A stretch of 64,000 nucleotides of DNA, taken from positions 210,403-274,402 of the forward strand of contig NZ_JENB01000002.1 in the NCBI RefSeq assembly GCF_000708715.2, read 5' to 3'. Shown piece by piece: positions 8,604-17,563 of this stretch (positions within the stretch are counted from its first letter, which is position 1; every line of letters starts with the position of its first letter). This DNA is from Pseudomonas putida W15Oct28 (GTDB lineage: Bacteria > Pseudomonadota > Gammaproteobacteria > Pseudomonadales > Pseudomonadaceae). The position numbers were made by a program, and so were the translations under genes. The notes beneath the pieces are model-generated. The model searched no databases, was not told where the DNA came from, and saw only the letters and a list, made by a program, of their open reading frames with translations.

Positions 8604-10220
8604 ATGGTGAGTATTCCAAGCCCATCAAATAAAGGTGGGCCAGCAGCTCGACAAGGTTTCAAATACCAGGATCACGTCGCCGTTGCGTTTATTTTGAAGA
8701 TGCTGCGTGACAGTACCTATCTCCAAGTGGAATGCGAAACTGCTGATGACATCGTCGCGGTTTCTGAGAATGCTGGGGAAACTGTCAATGAGTACATTCA
8801 AGTCAAGACCACCGAAAGTGATAAGAAGTGGAACCTGACCGAGTGCACCGCCCTGGAGAAGCAGAAAGCTGACTCCTCCCTGTTTCAGAAATCATTAAAA
8901 TGCGATGTGCGACCGGGCATAGCCTGCTTCAGGATCGTGTCCAAACGCGATATCGCAAAGGCGCTGGAGTATTTCGCCAAGGAACTGGACAGACGGGTTA
9001 CCCCCGACCTAGCCACCCAGCGAGGGCGGACGCTGGCCAAGCAGCTCAAGACCGTGTCTGTCAGAGGGCGGGACTTTTCCTATTGGGCAGACAACTTCGT
9101 CTGGCAAGTTTGCGGTGATGCTTCGTCGCTGGAGGCAACGAATCTACGTGTCCTTGCTGAGGTTATCGATCTGTATGGGGAGACCCCTTCTCATCGCCAG
9201 CAGAAAGAGATCTACGATGCCTTCCTGGCTTGGGCCGACGACGCTGCAACTGCTGATGTCAAAACCTTGCCCGAGAAGAAAATAATCCGCCGTGAGGCAG
9301 CCCTCGCGCGACTGAAAGCACTACTTGGTGCAGCTGCTAAGCACTCTGCCGCCTTTGCCAAACCATACAAGACCAAGCCCGATCCGTTCCTGGTGGAGTT
9401 CCATACGACCACAGAGGATGGTTTGCTGCGTACCCTGTCTGGGTTTGACGTCGAGTACGATTTCGAGGAATGGCGAGCCCAACAACTAGCGGAGCACTTG
9501 CTGCAGTGGCTGCCTGAATTCTGTCTACGTGCGAGCGAAATCGCCAATTTCCAGATACACCACACGCCAACGGCATTGGCGCGATCCATCAACACGTTGA
9601 CCCAAGCCGCCGTACCTCGGGATCGATTGATTGCAGAGTTGATATTGCATGCCATCCTGCGAAGTCGGGAACACAGCGAGCCAATCGCATGTAAGGTTTT
9701 CTATGCGGTCAACGGCAAGCTTTCCGAGTTCGGCAATGCGCACATCGTCCAGAAACCGGGTGAAGCAGACCAGCTATGGCTTGGTTTGTCGCGGATGATT
9801 TCCACCGGAACGATGGATCAGACACTGAAAGAAATTTGCGATGTGCTCGATGCCACCATCTCCAGAGCAGCGCTAACTGAGGAGCGAGAGATCATCATCA
9901 CGCTCCGCGAGCCTCATCACCACCTACCCACGGCCGAAGCCTTCAACAAGGCCTTGCACCGCAATGCTCCTGCGCAGGAAATGCTAAGTGTGTTGTGCTT
10001 CCCGATCCTGCTCGCCTACGACAGCGACGCGTTGTCCGAGGGGTACCTGTCTGATTATCTGGCCAACCTCAAGACAGAGGTTACCCAGCACTACAATGCG
10101 CTGGCCAATACATTACCGTCAAAGATCAAACAAGTCCGGGTAGTGGTCTTCTTGGTGCCGATCGAGAGCATCCACCAGCTCGTTCAGAAATTTAATGCGC
10201 TCTGCAAGGCTGCTAGCTGA
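8604..10220 (+). CDS. DUF4297 nuclease-HamA (DUF1837) fusion, Hachiman-like effector
   Basis: 538 residues from the ATG preceded by AAGGAC; an in-frame upstream start at 8496 lacks a ribosome site. Residues 1-230 resemble DUF4297, the PD-(D/E)XK-like dsDNA nuclease also found in Cap4: GFKYQ at 18-22, VECETADDI at 42-50, and YIQVKTT at 64-70 with the Q-x-K signature. Residues about 250-538 resemble DUF1837/HamA, ending in VVVFLVPIESIHQLVQKF. The catalytic G-E-S-K of HamA reads GLSR at 394-397 and the G-x-D site reads GNAH at 377-380, so the HamA nuclease centre looks inactive and cutting probably falls to DUF4297. It is 1 bp from the helicase start. The HamA assignment is by remembered pattern; DUF4297 is firmer. 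Confidence 0.72.
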   Translation: MVSIPSPSNKGGPAARQGFKYQDHVAVAFILKMLRDSTYLQVECETADDIVAVSENAGETVNEYIQVKTTESDKKWNLTECTALEKQKADSSLFQKSLKCDVRPGIACFRIVSKRDIAKALEYFAKELDRRVTPDLATQRGRTLAKQLKTVSVRGRDFSYWADNFVWQVCGDASSLEATNLRVLAEVIDLYGETPSHRQQKEIYDAFLAWADDAATADVKTLPEKKIIRREAALARLKALLGAAAKHSAAFAKPYKTKPDPFLVEFHTTTEDGLLRTLSGFDVEYDFEEWRAQQLAEHLLQWLPEFCLRASEIANFQIHHTPTALARSINTLTQAAVPRDRLIAELILHAILRSREHSEPIACKVFYAVNGKLSEFGNAHIVQKPGEADQLWLGLSRMISTGTMDQTLKEICDVLDATISRAALTEEREIIITLREPHHHLPTAEAFNKALHRNAPAQEMLSVLCFPILLAYDSDALSEGYLSDYLANLKTEVTQHYNALANTLPSKIKQVRVVVFLVPIESIHQLVQKFNALCKAAS

Positions 10221-10221
10221 T

Positions 10222-12366
10222 ATGAAATACGATCTCATCAAACAACAGCTAGAGAACCTTTACGATCTCAAAAGTGACAAATCCGGCCTGCTCATGGGGA
10301 TGAGCTCTATCGTGAACAAGGGTCATCCCGAATGGGAGGGCCGTGACCTGGTCATTCGGGCGCTTGACAAGTTCGAGCTGTTCGATGAAGTCGAACAGTC
10401 GTTGCTGCTCAGCCTAGTTCGTACCGTTGGACTGTTCCCCTACATCACCCCACATGTGGAGAGCGTTTCGTTCCCCGACCGGTTGGCCTATGAGGTTCAT
10501 CGAGTGGAAGGGATTGAGAAAGGCATGGTTTTTCATCGCCTGCAGGCACATGTTTTCCATTTGTTGATGCAAGGCAGAAACGTCGTACTAAGTGCCTCGA
10601 CCAGCGTCGGTAAGAGCCTGGTGATTGATGCTGTCCTCGCACAGGGCAAGTTCCGAAAGGTTGTAGTGATCGTGCCTACGATCGCGCTCATTGATGAAAC
10701 TCGCCGGCGGCTGGTCAGGCGCTTTCGTCAGCAGTGCAACATCATCACGCACCCTAGCCAAGCGGCAACAGACGCCCCTATTAATGTGTACTTGCTGACC
10801 CAGGAGAGGGTGCTCCAGCGTGATGACCTGGGTGATGTTGATTTCTTCGTCATTGACGAATTCTACAAGCTCGACCTTGCCAGCGATTCTGACGAAAAGA
10901 ATCGATCTATTGATCTCAGCCTTGCTTTTCACAAGCTTGCGAAGCTGAATGCTCAGTTCTATCTACTCGGCCCACACATTCAGAACATCCAAGGCCTGGA
11001 TGGGTATGAGTACAATTTCATTCCCTCGAACTTCTCGACCGTGGCAGTCGACGTGACACACTACAACCTGCGAACGCGCGGCGACACGCGAAAGGATAAG
11101 CTTCTTGAGCTGTGCTCGCAGATCACCTCCCCTACCCTGATCTACTGCCAGTCACCGGCAAGCGCAAATCGGGTCGCGCAATATTTAATCGATGAGGGGG
11201 ACTTCTCTGCGCTTGATGGCACCCGTGAAATTTCAGAATGGATCGCGGATAACTATCATCCTGCTTGGAACGTAGCGAAGGCGATTTCGCTAGGCATCGG
11301 CATTCACCACGGCGGTGTACCAAGGGCCATCCAGCAATATTTTGTGAAGTTGTTCAACGAGCGAACCATTCGCTACATCATTTGTACGTCCACCATGATC
11401 GAGGGGGTGAACACGTCGGCAGAGAACGTCATCATCTATGACCGAAGAATCAACAACAGTCCCTTTGATTTTTTCACATTCAAGAATATTTCCGGGCGCG
11501 CCGGGCGAATGAATCAATACTTCATCGGTAAGGTTCATATGCTGGAGGAGCCACCAGAGGAGAAGAGCCTCATAGTCGAGTACCCAATCGGCTTGCAAGA
11601 CGGGGCGTCCCCTATGGGACTGCTCATGAAACTCGAACCCGAATACCTCACCGACCAATCGCGGCAGCGTCTTGAGGCTGCCTATGCGACTCCTCAGCTG
11701 TCCGTCGCGACGCTGATCGAAAACAGGCACATTCCAGTCGAACGTCAGGTCGAATTGGCCGACCGCATTCTGCGAGAGCTCGCGCTGGGTCGCGTATGGC
11801 TCACGTGGAAAGGTAACCCAGAGCAAAAGCAACTTGAGTATCTCTGTACTCTGATCTATGAGCACCTTCCTCATCGGCTGCCGGAGTATGGTATCCATTC
11901 AGGGCTGCAACTCGCTTGGCATATCAATGCCCTCAGAGCCCAGAAAGACTTCAAGGCCTATCTCCAGCAGGCGATTGATGAGGATGGCTCCGACCGGACT
12001 CCCAGCGAGTCGATAGGGCAACGGCTCAAGCTCATACGCAACGTCATTTCATACCGCCTTCCCCGAGACATCATGGCGCTGAGCAAGATCCAAGCGGACG
12101 TTTTGACCCGCAGGGGCATCGAGCCAGGGGACTTTGGCTTTTTCGCCGAACAGCTTGAAAACCTGTTCCATGATCCGCTGCTCACCGCGTTGGATGAGTA
12201 CGGTGTGCCGACGCAGATCTCCTCGAAATTCAAAGGGGCGATCTTACCTTCAGAAAACCTTACCCAACTACTCGACAAGTTACGCGCATGGGCACCTAGA
12301 ATCGAATCAGCACCGTTGACACACTTCGAAAAAAGCATCGTACGGTGGGCTGTAGACGAAATCTAA
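10222..12366 (+). CDS. Superfamily 2 (Ski2-like) helicase, HamB-like
   Basis: 714 residues. Walker A is SASTSVGKS at 124-132, motif II is DEFY at 212-215, TQER is at 193-196, the second RecA domain has TPTLIYCQSPASANRV-type sequence near 303-318 and HHGG at 362-365, and motif VI is GRAGRM at 425-430, followed by a long C-terminal region to 714. This is the architecture of HamB, the helicase that with HamA forms the Hachiman anti-phage complex. The start at 10222 is 1 bp after the stop of the fused nuclease, so the pair forms an operon. Motif II is D-E-F-Y rather than the common D-E-A/C-H. It is more AT-rich than flanking chromosomal genes. Confidence 0.8.
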   Translation: MKYDLIKQQLENLYDLKSDKSGLLMGMSSIVNKGHPEWEGRDLVIRALDKFELFDEVEQSLLLSLVRTVGLFPYITPHVESVSFPDRLAYEVHRVEGIEKGMVFHRLQAHVFHLLMQGRNVVLSASTSVGKSLVIDAVLAQGKFRKVVVIVPTIALIDETRRRLVRRFRQQCNIITHPSQAATDAPINVYLLTQERVLQRDDLGDVDFFVIDEFYKLDLASDSDEKNRSIDLSLAFHKLAKLNAQFYLLGPHIQNIQGLDGYEYNFIPSNFSTVAVDVTHYNLRTRGDTRKDKLLELCSQITSPTLIYCQSPASANRVAQYLIDEGDFSALDGTREISEWIADNYHPAWNVAKAISLGIGIHHGGVPRAIQQYFVKLFNERTIRYIICTSTMIEGVNTSAENVIIYDRRINNSPFDFFTFKNISGRAGRMNQYFIGKVHMLEEPPEEKSLIVEYPIGLQDGASPMGLLMKLEPEYLTDQSRQRLEAAYATPQLSVATLIENRHIPVERQVELADRILRELALGRVWLTWKGNPEQKQLEYLCTLIYEHLPHRLPEYGIHSGLQLAWHINALRAQKDFKAYLQQAIDEDGSDRTPSESIGQRLKLIRNVISYRLPRDIMALSKIQADVLTRRGIEPGDFGFFAEQLENLFHDPLLTALDEYGVPTQISSKFKGAILPSENLTQLLDKLRAWAPRIESAPLTHFEKSIVRWAVDEI

Positions 12367-12489
12367 CAGGGAGTATTGCGGCCATTCACCAGCACCCTAA
12401 CGCCCTCTACAGTCGTAGAAAGCACTCATGCTCGGTGGTATGTGTAAGCAGTCAACGGCAACCGGGCAGTATGTCAGCGGAGACGACGA

Positions 12490-13446
12490 ATGAAGTACCC
12501 AGGCCACCCCACTGATGAGACTCCGCCTTCGTGGTACCACGACCGGGGGCAGTCCTACATCGAGCAGGAGTTCCACAACGCGATTGAGGATCTCGCGAGT
12601 GCCATCGAGAGCGAACACTGGTTCGGAGACACCGTAAAACATCATCGATACAGGGTCGACTTCATTCTCAAAGATGCACGGCTGATTGTCGAGCTGGATG
12701 GGCACGCATATCACTCGACAAAGGAACAGCTCGAAAAGGATGCGATCCGGCAGCGGTATCTTACCCGCGCTGGTTACTCAGTGATCCGCTTCACTGGACG
12801 TGAGATCAACCGTGATGTGCGGCAATGCGTTGCGGATGTTAGGCAAATCTACCTTGAGCGCATGCAGCGGGCTCCAGCGAAATATCGTGTCATGTACGTC
12901 GATTACACATTCGTAATGAAGCAGATGCACTTGGCACTGAGTTTTTATCGGGACATTCATCCTGACAAAACTCTGGAACCCCAATCGATCGAGAGCATCA
13001 TTCCACATGCGATTTCTTGGCTTCACGAAAGGTCGTTCATCACCGTGTTCGTCTTTTGCCCAACGGAAGACCGAAACGAAATCGATCACCTGAATAGCTT
13101 GGTGATGGAATACGAAACTGGAGAGGTCAGGTTCAATACCCTGACAAGCGACTGGTACACCCTTGATCTAGGTGAGCACATGGAAGCCTATGCTCACCTG
13201 TTCGATGAGTTCATGCTGGTCGCGGATGACCCGGTCTACGCGGCCCCGTTTCGAGCTGTCCTACCTCAACAACTCAGTGATCGACAGATGGGTTTGTCCA
13301 CCAATAAGTACTTGGCCAATGGCAAGCTCCTGCGCTTGGGAAACCAGGAAACTCATTTCGTCGGAACCGACCTGGTGCAAGTTCAATGGCAAAACGTCTG
13401 GTATGCCATAGGGTCATCATTTGGGCTCCATCCCTATGAGCTATAG
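12490..13446 (+). CDS. DUF559/Vsr-like endonuclease-domain protein
   Basis: 318 residues. Residues 20-125 carry a DUF559 (PD-(D/E)XK, Vsr-like) domain: YRVDFIL with D57, LIVELDGHAYH with E68, D70 and H72, and YSVIRFTGREI. The C-terminal two-thirds is not recognised. It starts 123 bp after the helicase on the same strand with a good ribosome site (GGAG, 8 bp spacing), so it may be a third component of the Hachiman-like locus or an independent defence gene. The next gene, gajB, is convergent. Gene type is clear; a role in defence is inferred from position. Confidence 0.75.
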   Translation: MKYPGHPTDETPPSWYHDRGQSYIEQEFHNAIEDLASAIESEHWFGDTVKHHRYRVDFILKDARLIVELDGHAYHSTKEQLEKDAIRQRYLTRAGYSVIRFTGREINRDVRQCVADVRQIYLERMQRAPAKYRVMYVDYTFVMKQMHLALSFYRDIHPDKTLEPQSIESIIPHAISWLHERSFITVFVFCPTEDRNEIDHLNSLVMEYETGEVRFNTLTSDWYTLDLGEHMEAYAHLFDEFMLVADDPVYAAPFRAVLPQQLSDRQMGLSTNKYLANGKLLRLGNQETHFVGTDLVQVQWQNVWYAIGSSFGLHPYEL

Positions 13447-13696
13447 CTACGGTGTCGCCATTAAAACTCAGTGACTGCACTCCGACCCAATGCGCTAAAG
13501 TTTAGTACCTGCTTACTTCAGCCTGCCTGCAGCGGATAATACGTTATGACATCAGACCTCTTCCCGCTGCTGACGCCTTCAATGCGGTGGATGCGCCTTA
13601 CCCTCTCTGCCCCCACTCAATCAAGATTTTGGACATGCACTGAAAGCCCCCCCTACCACCTTGGAAGTTGTAGTCTTCAACGGCCGCTTACAACAC
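13447..13696. other. Convergent gap between the DUF559 gene and gajB
   Basis: 250 bp with no clear gene and no strong intrinsic terminator. On the minus strand a frame overlapping the gajB end reads a Cys-containing tail (PVCECCKRPL...) that stops at 13621; it has no ribosome site of its own. Confidence 0.4.
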
Positions 13697-15511
13697 TCAC
13701 AGACCGGCTGCACGCATTCGTTGCTCCAGCTCATCCAAGAATGGCGAGCGCCCCAGGCGCATCGGGCCATAGCGGCCGTCAACGAAACCAGAGTACAGCA
13801 TATGGACCTCATCACGCGCACGTGTAACCCCAACATAGAAAAGCCGGCGACTTTCGCGCAACTTCTCGGGGCTCTCATTTCGCCATGGCAAATTTCCGAG
13901 ATCGAGACCGACCATGATTACCACGTCATACTCACACCCCTTCGCTGAGTGCAGTGTCAGTAAATTGAGGTGGTCCGGCGAACCATCACGTCCGCCCAAG
14001 CTCGTGATGTCCAGCGTAGCCAACGCACCGCCCTCGGCGAGAGCTGTCGTCATACGATCTAACTGCTCTTTCTGATCAGCGAGCGCCAACTCATCATGAA
14101 CTAGGCGATCCACGATCCCGTTACGTAACGAAGCAACAAAGTTACGTGCGGGCTGCTGGTCAGCACGCAATTGCCACAGTAAAGCGGTGAGCTCATGCCC
14201 TTTGCGTCGAGCGTGCACATCGTCTAAGCCCGACCTGTGGAAGGCGAAATAGCGGTCAATTAGCCCGCGCAGTTGCGGATGTCCGACACGCCAGCCACCC
14301 GCACACCAAGCAGCGCAATCCTCCACCCAACTCGTCAACGCAACCTTACGATAAGGCGCAGCGGTGTCCACCCGGATGTAATCGAAGCCGCCCGTTGTCA
14401 CCGCCTCAGCGACCACATCGCCTGCACGATAATCTTTATAAAGAATTGCGATATCGCCCAACGTTCGCCCCGGCTTAGACGCTAAGGCCGTGGGAATGAT
14501 CTGAGCGACGGCATGTGCGGCCTGATCCGACAGCCCATTGGGGCAAAGGACGAACTCGATGGTCGTCTGACGGGCTGGGTCATTCGCCCTATAGCCTCGA
14601 GCTTCACCCAAAGCCATTTCCGAAGCACTGACAATTCCGGCGCCTGAGCGATAGTTCAGCTGAAGTCTGACTGGTTCGATGTCTTCGCGCGCGGCGAGCT
14701 CCATGAGCAACGCGCCATCGGCACCAGTGAAACCGTAGATTGATTGGTCGGCGTCGCCGACCGCGAACAGGCGCACACCACCATCGAAAGCCAGGCGCGT
14801 AACTATTCGATGGAGTGCGACCCCCAGATCCTGATATTCATCGACTGCCAGCACTGGAAATTTTGCCTGCACCAGCGGTAGCACCCAATCATGATCGGAG
14901 ATCAACTGCTGGCCAAAGACAACCATGTCGTCATAGTCGATTAGCCCATCCTGACGCAATGCAGCTTCGTAAGCGTCAGCCCAAGCGGCGAGTTCCTCTT
15001 CGCTACTCCAAGCAATGCTATTTCGGTTCAGTACGGAGCGGCGATGCCGTCCAAGATCGATCGCTTTGTAAGGGTGATTAGGTCCGAAGAGCCGGTCTCC
15101 AGATTGCTTGAGCAAACGCTCACCCACTCGCTGAGATGCCACTGAGAGAGGGAATTCTATCGGCAGATCAGCTAAGCGCCCGTATGGCATCAACAGATGG
15201 CGCAGACAGAACCCATGGACAGTGCCAATGAATAGGTTCGGCGCCTCTCGCAACCCCAACACCTCAAGCCGGCGAGTCAACTCACGCGCACACTCTTGGC
15301 TGTAAGTGATGCATGCAGCACCACGGGGGGGCTGAACGTCCTCAGCGAGGATACGGGCCAGCTTCAATGCGAGCGTCTTGGTTTTTCCGCTTCCAGGGCC
15401 AGCGAGTACTACGCAATGCCCCTGAGAGTTATATGCTGCCAACTGACCTGGGTTTCCTGCCAACTCGGCTGCCTGTGCCAAGTAGGCTGTACTGACACTA
15501 CGCGACGGCAT
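13697..15511 (-). CDS. gajB: Gabija protein GajB, UvrD/Rep-type helicase
   Basis: 604 residues with a full set of superfamily 1 motifs: Walker A AGPGSGKT at 38-45, motif Ia with TYSQECARELTRRL, IGTVHGFC, Walker B VDEYQDL, motif III VGDADQSIYGFTGA, motif IV LNYRS, motif V TLHSAKGCEYDVV and motif VI YVGVTRARDEV. GajB works with GajA as an anti-phage complex; it is thought to sense nucleotide depletion or bind DNA termini and activate GajA. It overlaps the end of gajA by 14 bp, the typical Gabija arrangement. Length is somewhat greater than the roughly 500 residues of the best-known GajB. Confidence 0.9.
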   Translation of the reverse strand: MPSRSVSTAYLAQAAELAGNPGQLAAYNSQGHCVVLAGPGSGKTKTLALKLARILAEDVQPPRGAACITYSQECARELTRRLEVLGLREAPNLFIGTVHGFCLRHLLMPYGRLADLPIEFPLSVASQRVGERLLKQSGDRLFGPNHPYKAIDLGRHRRSVLNRNSIAWSSEEELAAWADAYEAALRQDGLIDYDDMVVFGQQLISDHDWVLPLVQAKFPVLAVDEYQDLGVALHRIVTRLAFDGGVRLFAVGDADQSIYGFTGADGALLMELAAREDIEPVRLQLNYRSGAGIVSASEMALGEARGYRANDPARQTTIEFVLCPNGLSDQAAHAVAQIIPTALASKPGRTLGDIAILYKDYRAGDVVAEAVTTGGFDYIRVDTAAPYRKVALTSWVEDCAAWCAGGWRVGHPQLRGLIDRYFAFHRSGLDDVHARRKGHELTALLWQLRADQQPARNFVASLRNGIVDRLVHDELALADQKEQLDRMTTALAEGGALATLDITSLGGRDGSPDHLNLLTLHSAKGCEYDVVIMVGLDLGNLPWRNESPEKLRESRRLFYVGVTRARDEVHMLYSGFVDGRYGPMRLGRSPFLDELEQRMRAAGL

Positions 15512-17288
15512 TGCGGATGTGCTCCAGCGCGGCCCGAATATAGCCCGGACAAACGTGCTCCGAAACAGATGGAGCTAGAGCCTGCGCAAATCGCCCCTTC
15601 CCGATCCTATCGATCAACTTCAGCAAGCGGTCTTCATCGACCTGCCCCGGATCGTCGACCCACTGTTGTAGGGCGCCCAAAGTAACCCGCCTTAGAGAGA
15701 GTTCCTCTAAAATGACCTCCTGCATCGCTTCCGCGAGCCCGCCCGCGAAAAGCTCAGTTTCCAAGGTGTTTTCGTTGACGAAGTATCCGTACTCTTCGCC
15801 TAGCTCAATCACCTCATCCGCATCCAGGTCCTCATGGTCTACGTCGCTTTGAACCACATTAAGAACGTTGATCAGTCGTCTGCGGACCAACGGATGATTG
15901 CCGTTGACGGGATCAAGATCCGTGAGAATCACATGGGGGATGTCTAGGCCCTCGGGGCCCAGAAGTTTTACGTAGGGTGTAAAGTTGGTTCCCCCAACCG
16001 AACACACGGTAATTCCAAGCATGTCGAGCGGGATTTCTAGAGCCTCGGCGAATGCGGGAACGAGGAAGCGCTCCGCGTCTCCCTCAACTAAAATCACACC
16101 TCGAGCGAAGAAAATCTCGCCTCTAGTAACATCGATGTAACGCTGAAGGTCCTCCTCGTCACGCTGAGTAAAAGGCGCGTTCGCTGTGGAAACAGCGACA
16201 GTCTCACCTAACACCGCGTCATGCCGCAGTAGAACGATTGATCTGATCGGAGCTACGCTCGCGATATGTGGCGAATGTGTAGTGAGGATTGTTGTCAGCG
16301 GGGGGGAATCCTCGCCATCCTCAGTTTCTCTTCCGAGAAAATAGCGATAGACGAGGCGCTGCACATGTGGATGCAGATGCGCTTCAGGCTCCTCGACTAC
16401 AAAGAAGGTATGGTCACGCTCCCCGTCGGTGACGAGCCGATCAAGCTCGAGGCTTTTTAACGCCAAAAAAATCAGGTTTGCGGTTCCCAGGCTGGCTTCA
16501 CCGACGCTGCGTACGCCATTGTCGATCAGTAACCGCAAGCTACGCAGTAACGCGTCCACTCGAGTGGGAGCGAGTCCGAGCGATACAGGAACCGCATGCT
16601 GACCACCAGCGATAGCGATTAGCCGATCGCTGATGCGGTTTGCCGCAGCCACCACTTCATCGTGGCCGGCCAGTTCGCGCTGTGCTTCATCGATCTGGTT
16701 CTGAATCTCTTCACGGGCATCGTCGTCCAAAGACGCGGCAAGATCCTCGATGAGCGGCCTCAATGGCGAATTGCGCCAACTTGCGAGATCCTTCTCGGCG
16801 TCACGCAACGCTCCCTGTACATCCATTGGCAACATGCGTCGAAGGCCGCCTCCGACATGCATTTCGGGATCGTGACCACCAAAGACTACGTACTCATAGT
16901 CAGTTAGTGATTCTGCTGCATTTCGAAGCGCGGCTTTAGGCTGGTAACGATAAGTAAGTCGAGCCACCATAGGAGGGCCTGGATCGATCACGCAATCGTT
17001 GAGGTGGGCCATCAACCGAGGGTCGCCGGTGAAGTCCGTCAGATCCACGGAAATTTCAATGCTCTCGCCAATCTTATTGGCGCCTAGTCCATCCCAAAAA
17101 TGCTCAAGGCCCAGCTGCCTATCCCGCTCAGACAACCTCGGATCAAGAATCAGCTGCAGCCCGCGAATGAAGTTGCTTTTACCAACCTTGTTTTCTCCAA
17201 CAATGACTATGCTGTCACCGGTCTCGACGTCAACATCCGAGAAATTAGCGAAATTGATTAGCCTGACACGAGAAATCCGCATTTCCAT
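15498..17288 (-). CDS. gajA: Gabija protein GajA, OLD-family ATPase/TOPRIM nuclease
   Basis: 596 residues from the ATG at 17288, chosen because AAGG lies about 6 bp upstream; ATGs at 17294 and 17282 are alternatives and a far longer upstream frame lacks support. The ATPase half has Walker A GENKVGKSN at 31-39 and Walker B VVEEPEAHLHPH, with THSPH further on. The C-terminal TOPRIM domain has GVILVEGDAERFLVPAFAEA and TDLDPVNG. OLD-family proteins of this layout are the nucleases of Gabija, making nicks in invading DNA. Upstream, after 275 bp, sits the DUF4209-like gene on the same strand; gajB follows with a 14-bp overlap. Confidence 0.92.
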   Translation of the reverse strand: MEMRISRVRLINFANFSDVDVETGDSIVIVGENKVGKSNFIRGLQLILDPRLSERDRQLGLEHFWDGLGANKIGESIEISVDLTDFTGDPRLMAHLNDCVIDPGPPMVARLTYRYQPKAALRNAAESLTDYEYVVFGGHDPEMHVGGGLRRMLPMDVQGALRDAEKDLASWRNSPLRPLIEDLAASLDDDAREEIQNQIDEAQRELAGHDEVVAAANRISDRLIAIAGGQHAVPVSLGLAPTRVDALLRSLRLLIDNGVRSVGEASLGTANLIFLALKSLELDRLVTDGERDHTFFVVEEPEAHLHPHVQRLVYRYFLGRETEDGEDSPPLTTILTTHSPHIASVAPIRSIVLLRHDAVLGETVAVSTANAPFTQRDEEDLQRYIDVTRGEIFFARGVILVEGDAERFLVPAFAEALEIPLDMLGITVCSVGGTNFTPYVKLLGPEGLDIPHVILTDLDPVNGNHPLVRRRLINVLNVVQSDVDHEDLDADEVIELGEEYGYFVNENTLETELFAGGLAEAMQEVILEELSLRRVTLGALQQWVDDPGQVDEDRLLKLIDRIGKGRFAQALAPSVSEHVCPGYIRAALEHIRNAVA

Positions 17289-17563
17289 CCCCATCCTTTG
17301 GCTTGTCACAAATAGTAGTATTTCAATGCCATGATTCCATTCATTCCCCCTCCGGAGGCTATGTTGAGCAGGCCCACGTACCCAGACAGATACGCGGAGC
17401 CCTTGACGAACCATAGAAGTCCAGAACGTTGGAATTTCACATGTCAGGCCCAAACGCACAGTTGAGCGTAGACCGGATTCTTACTCTTGATGACGATCTT
17501 CGCTAAATCGTAGGTCTCGTAAGGTGCAGGTGTGATGATCTCATTAAGCACTGACGGTGAAGT

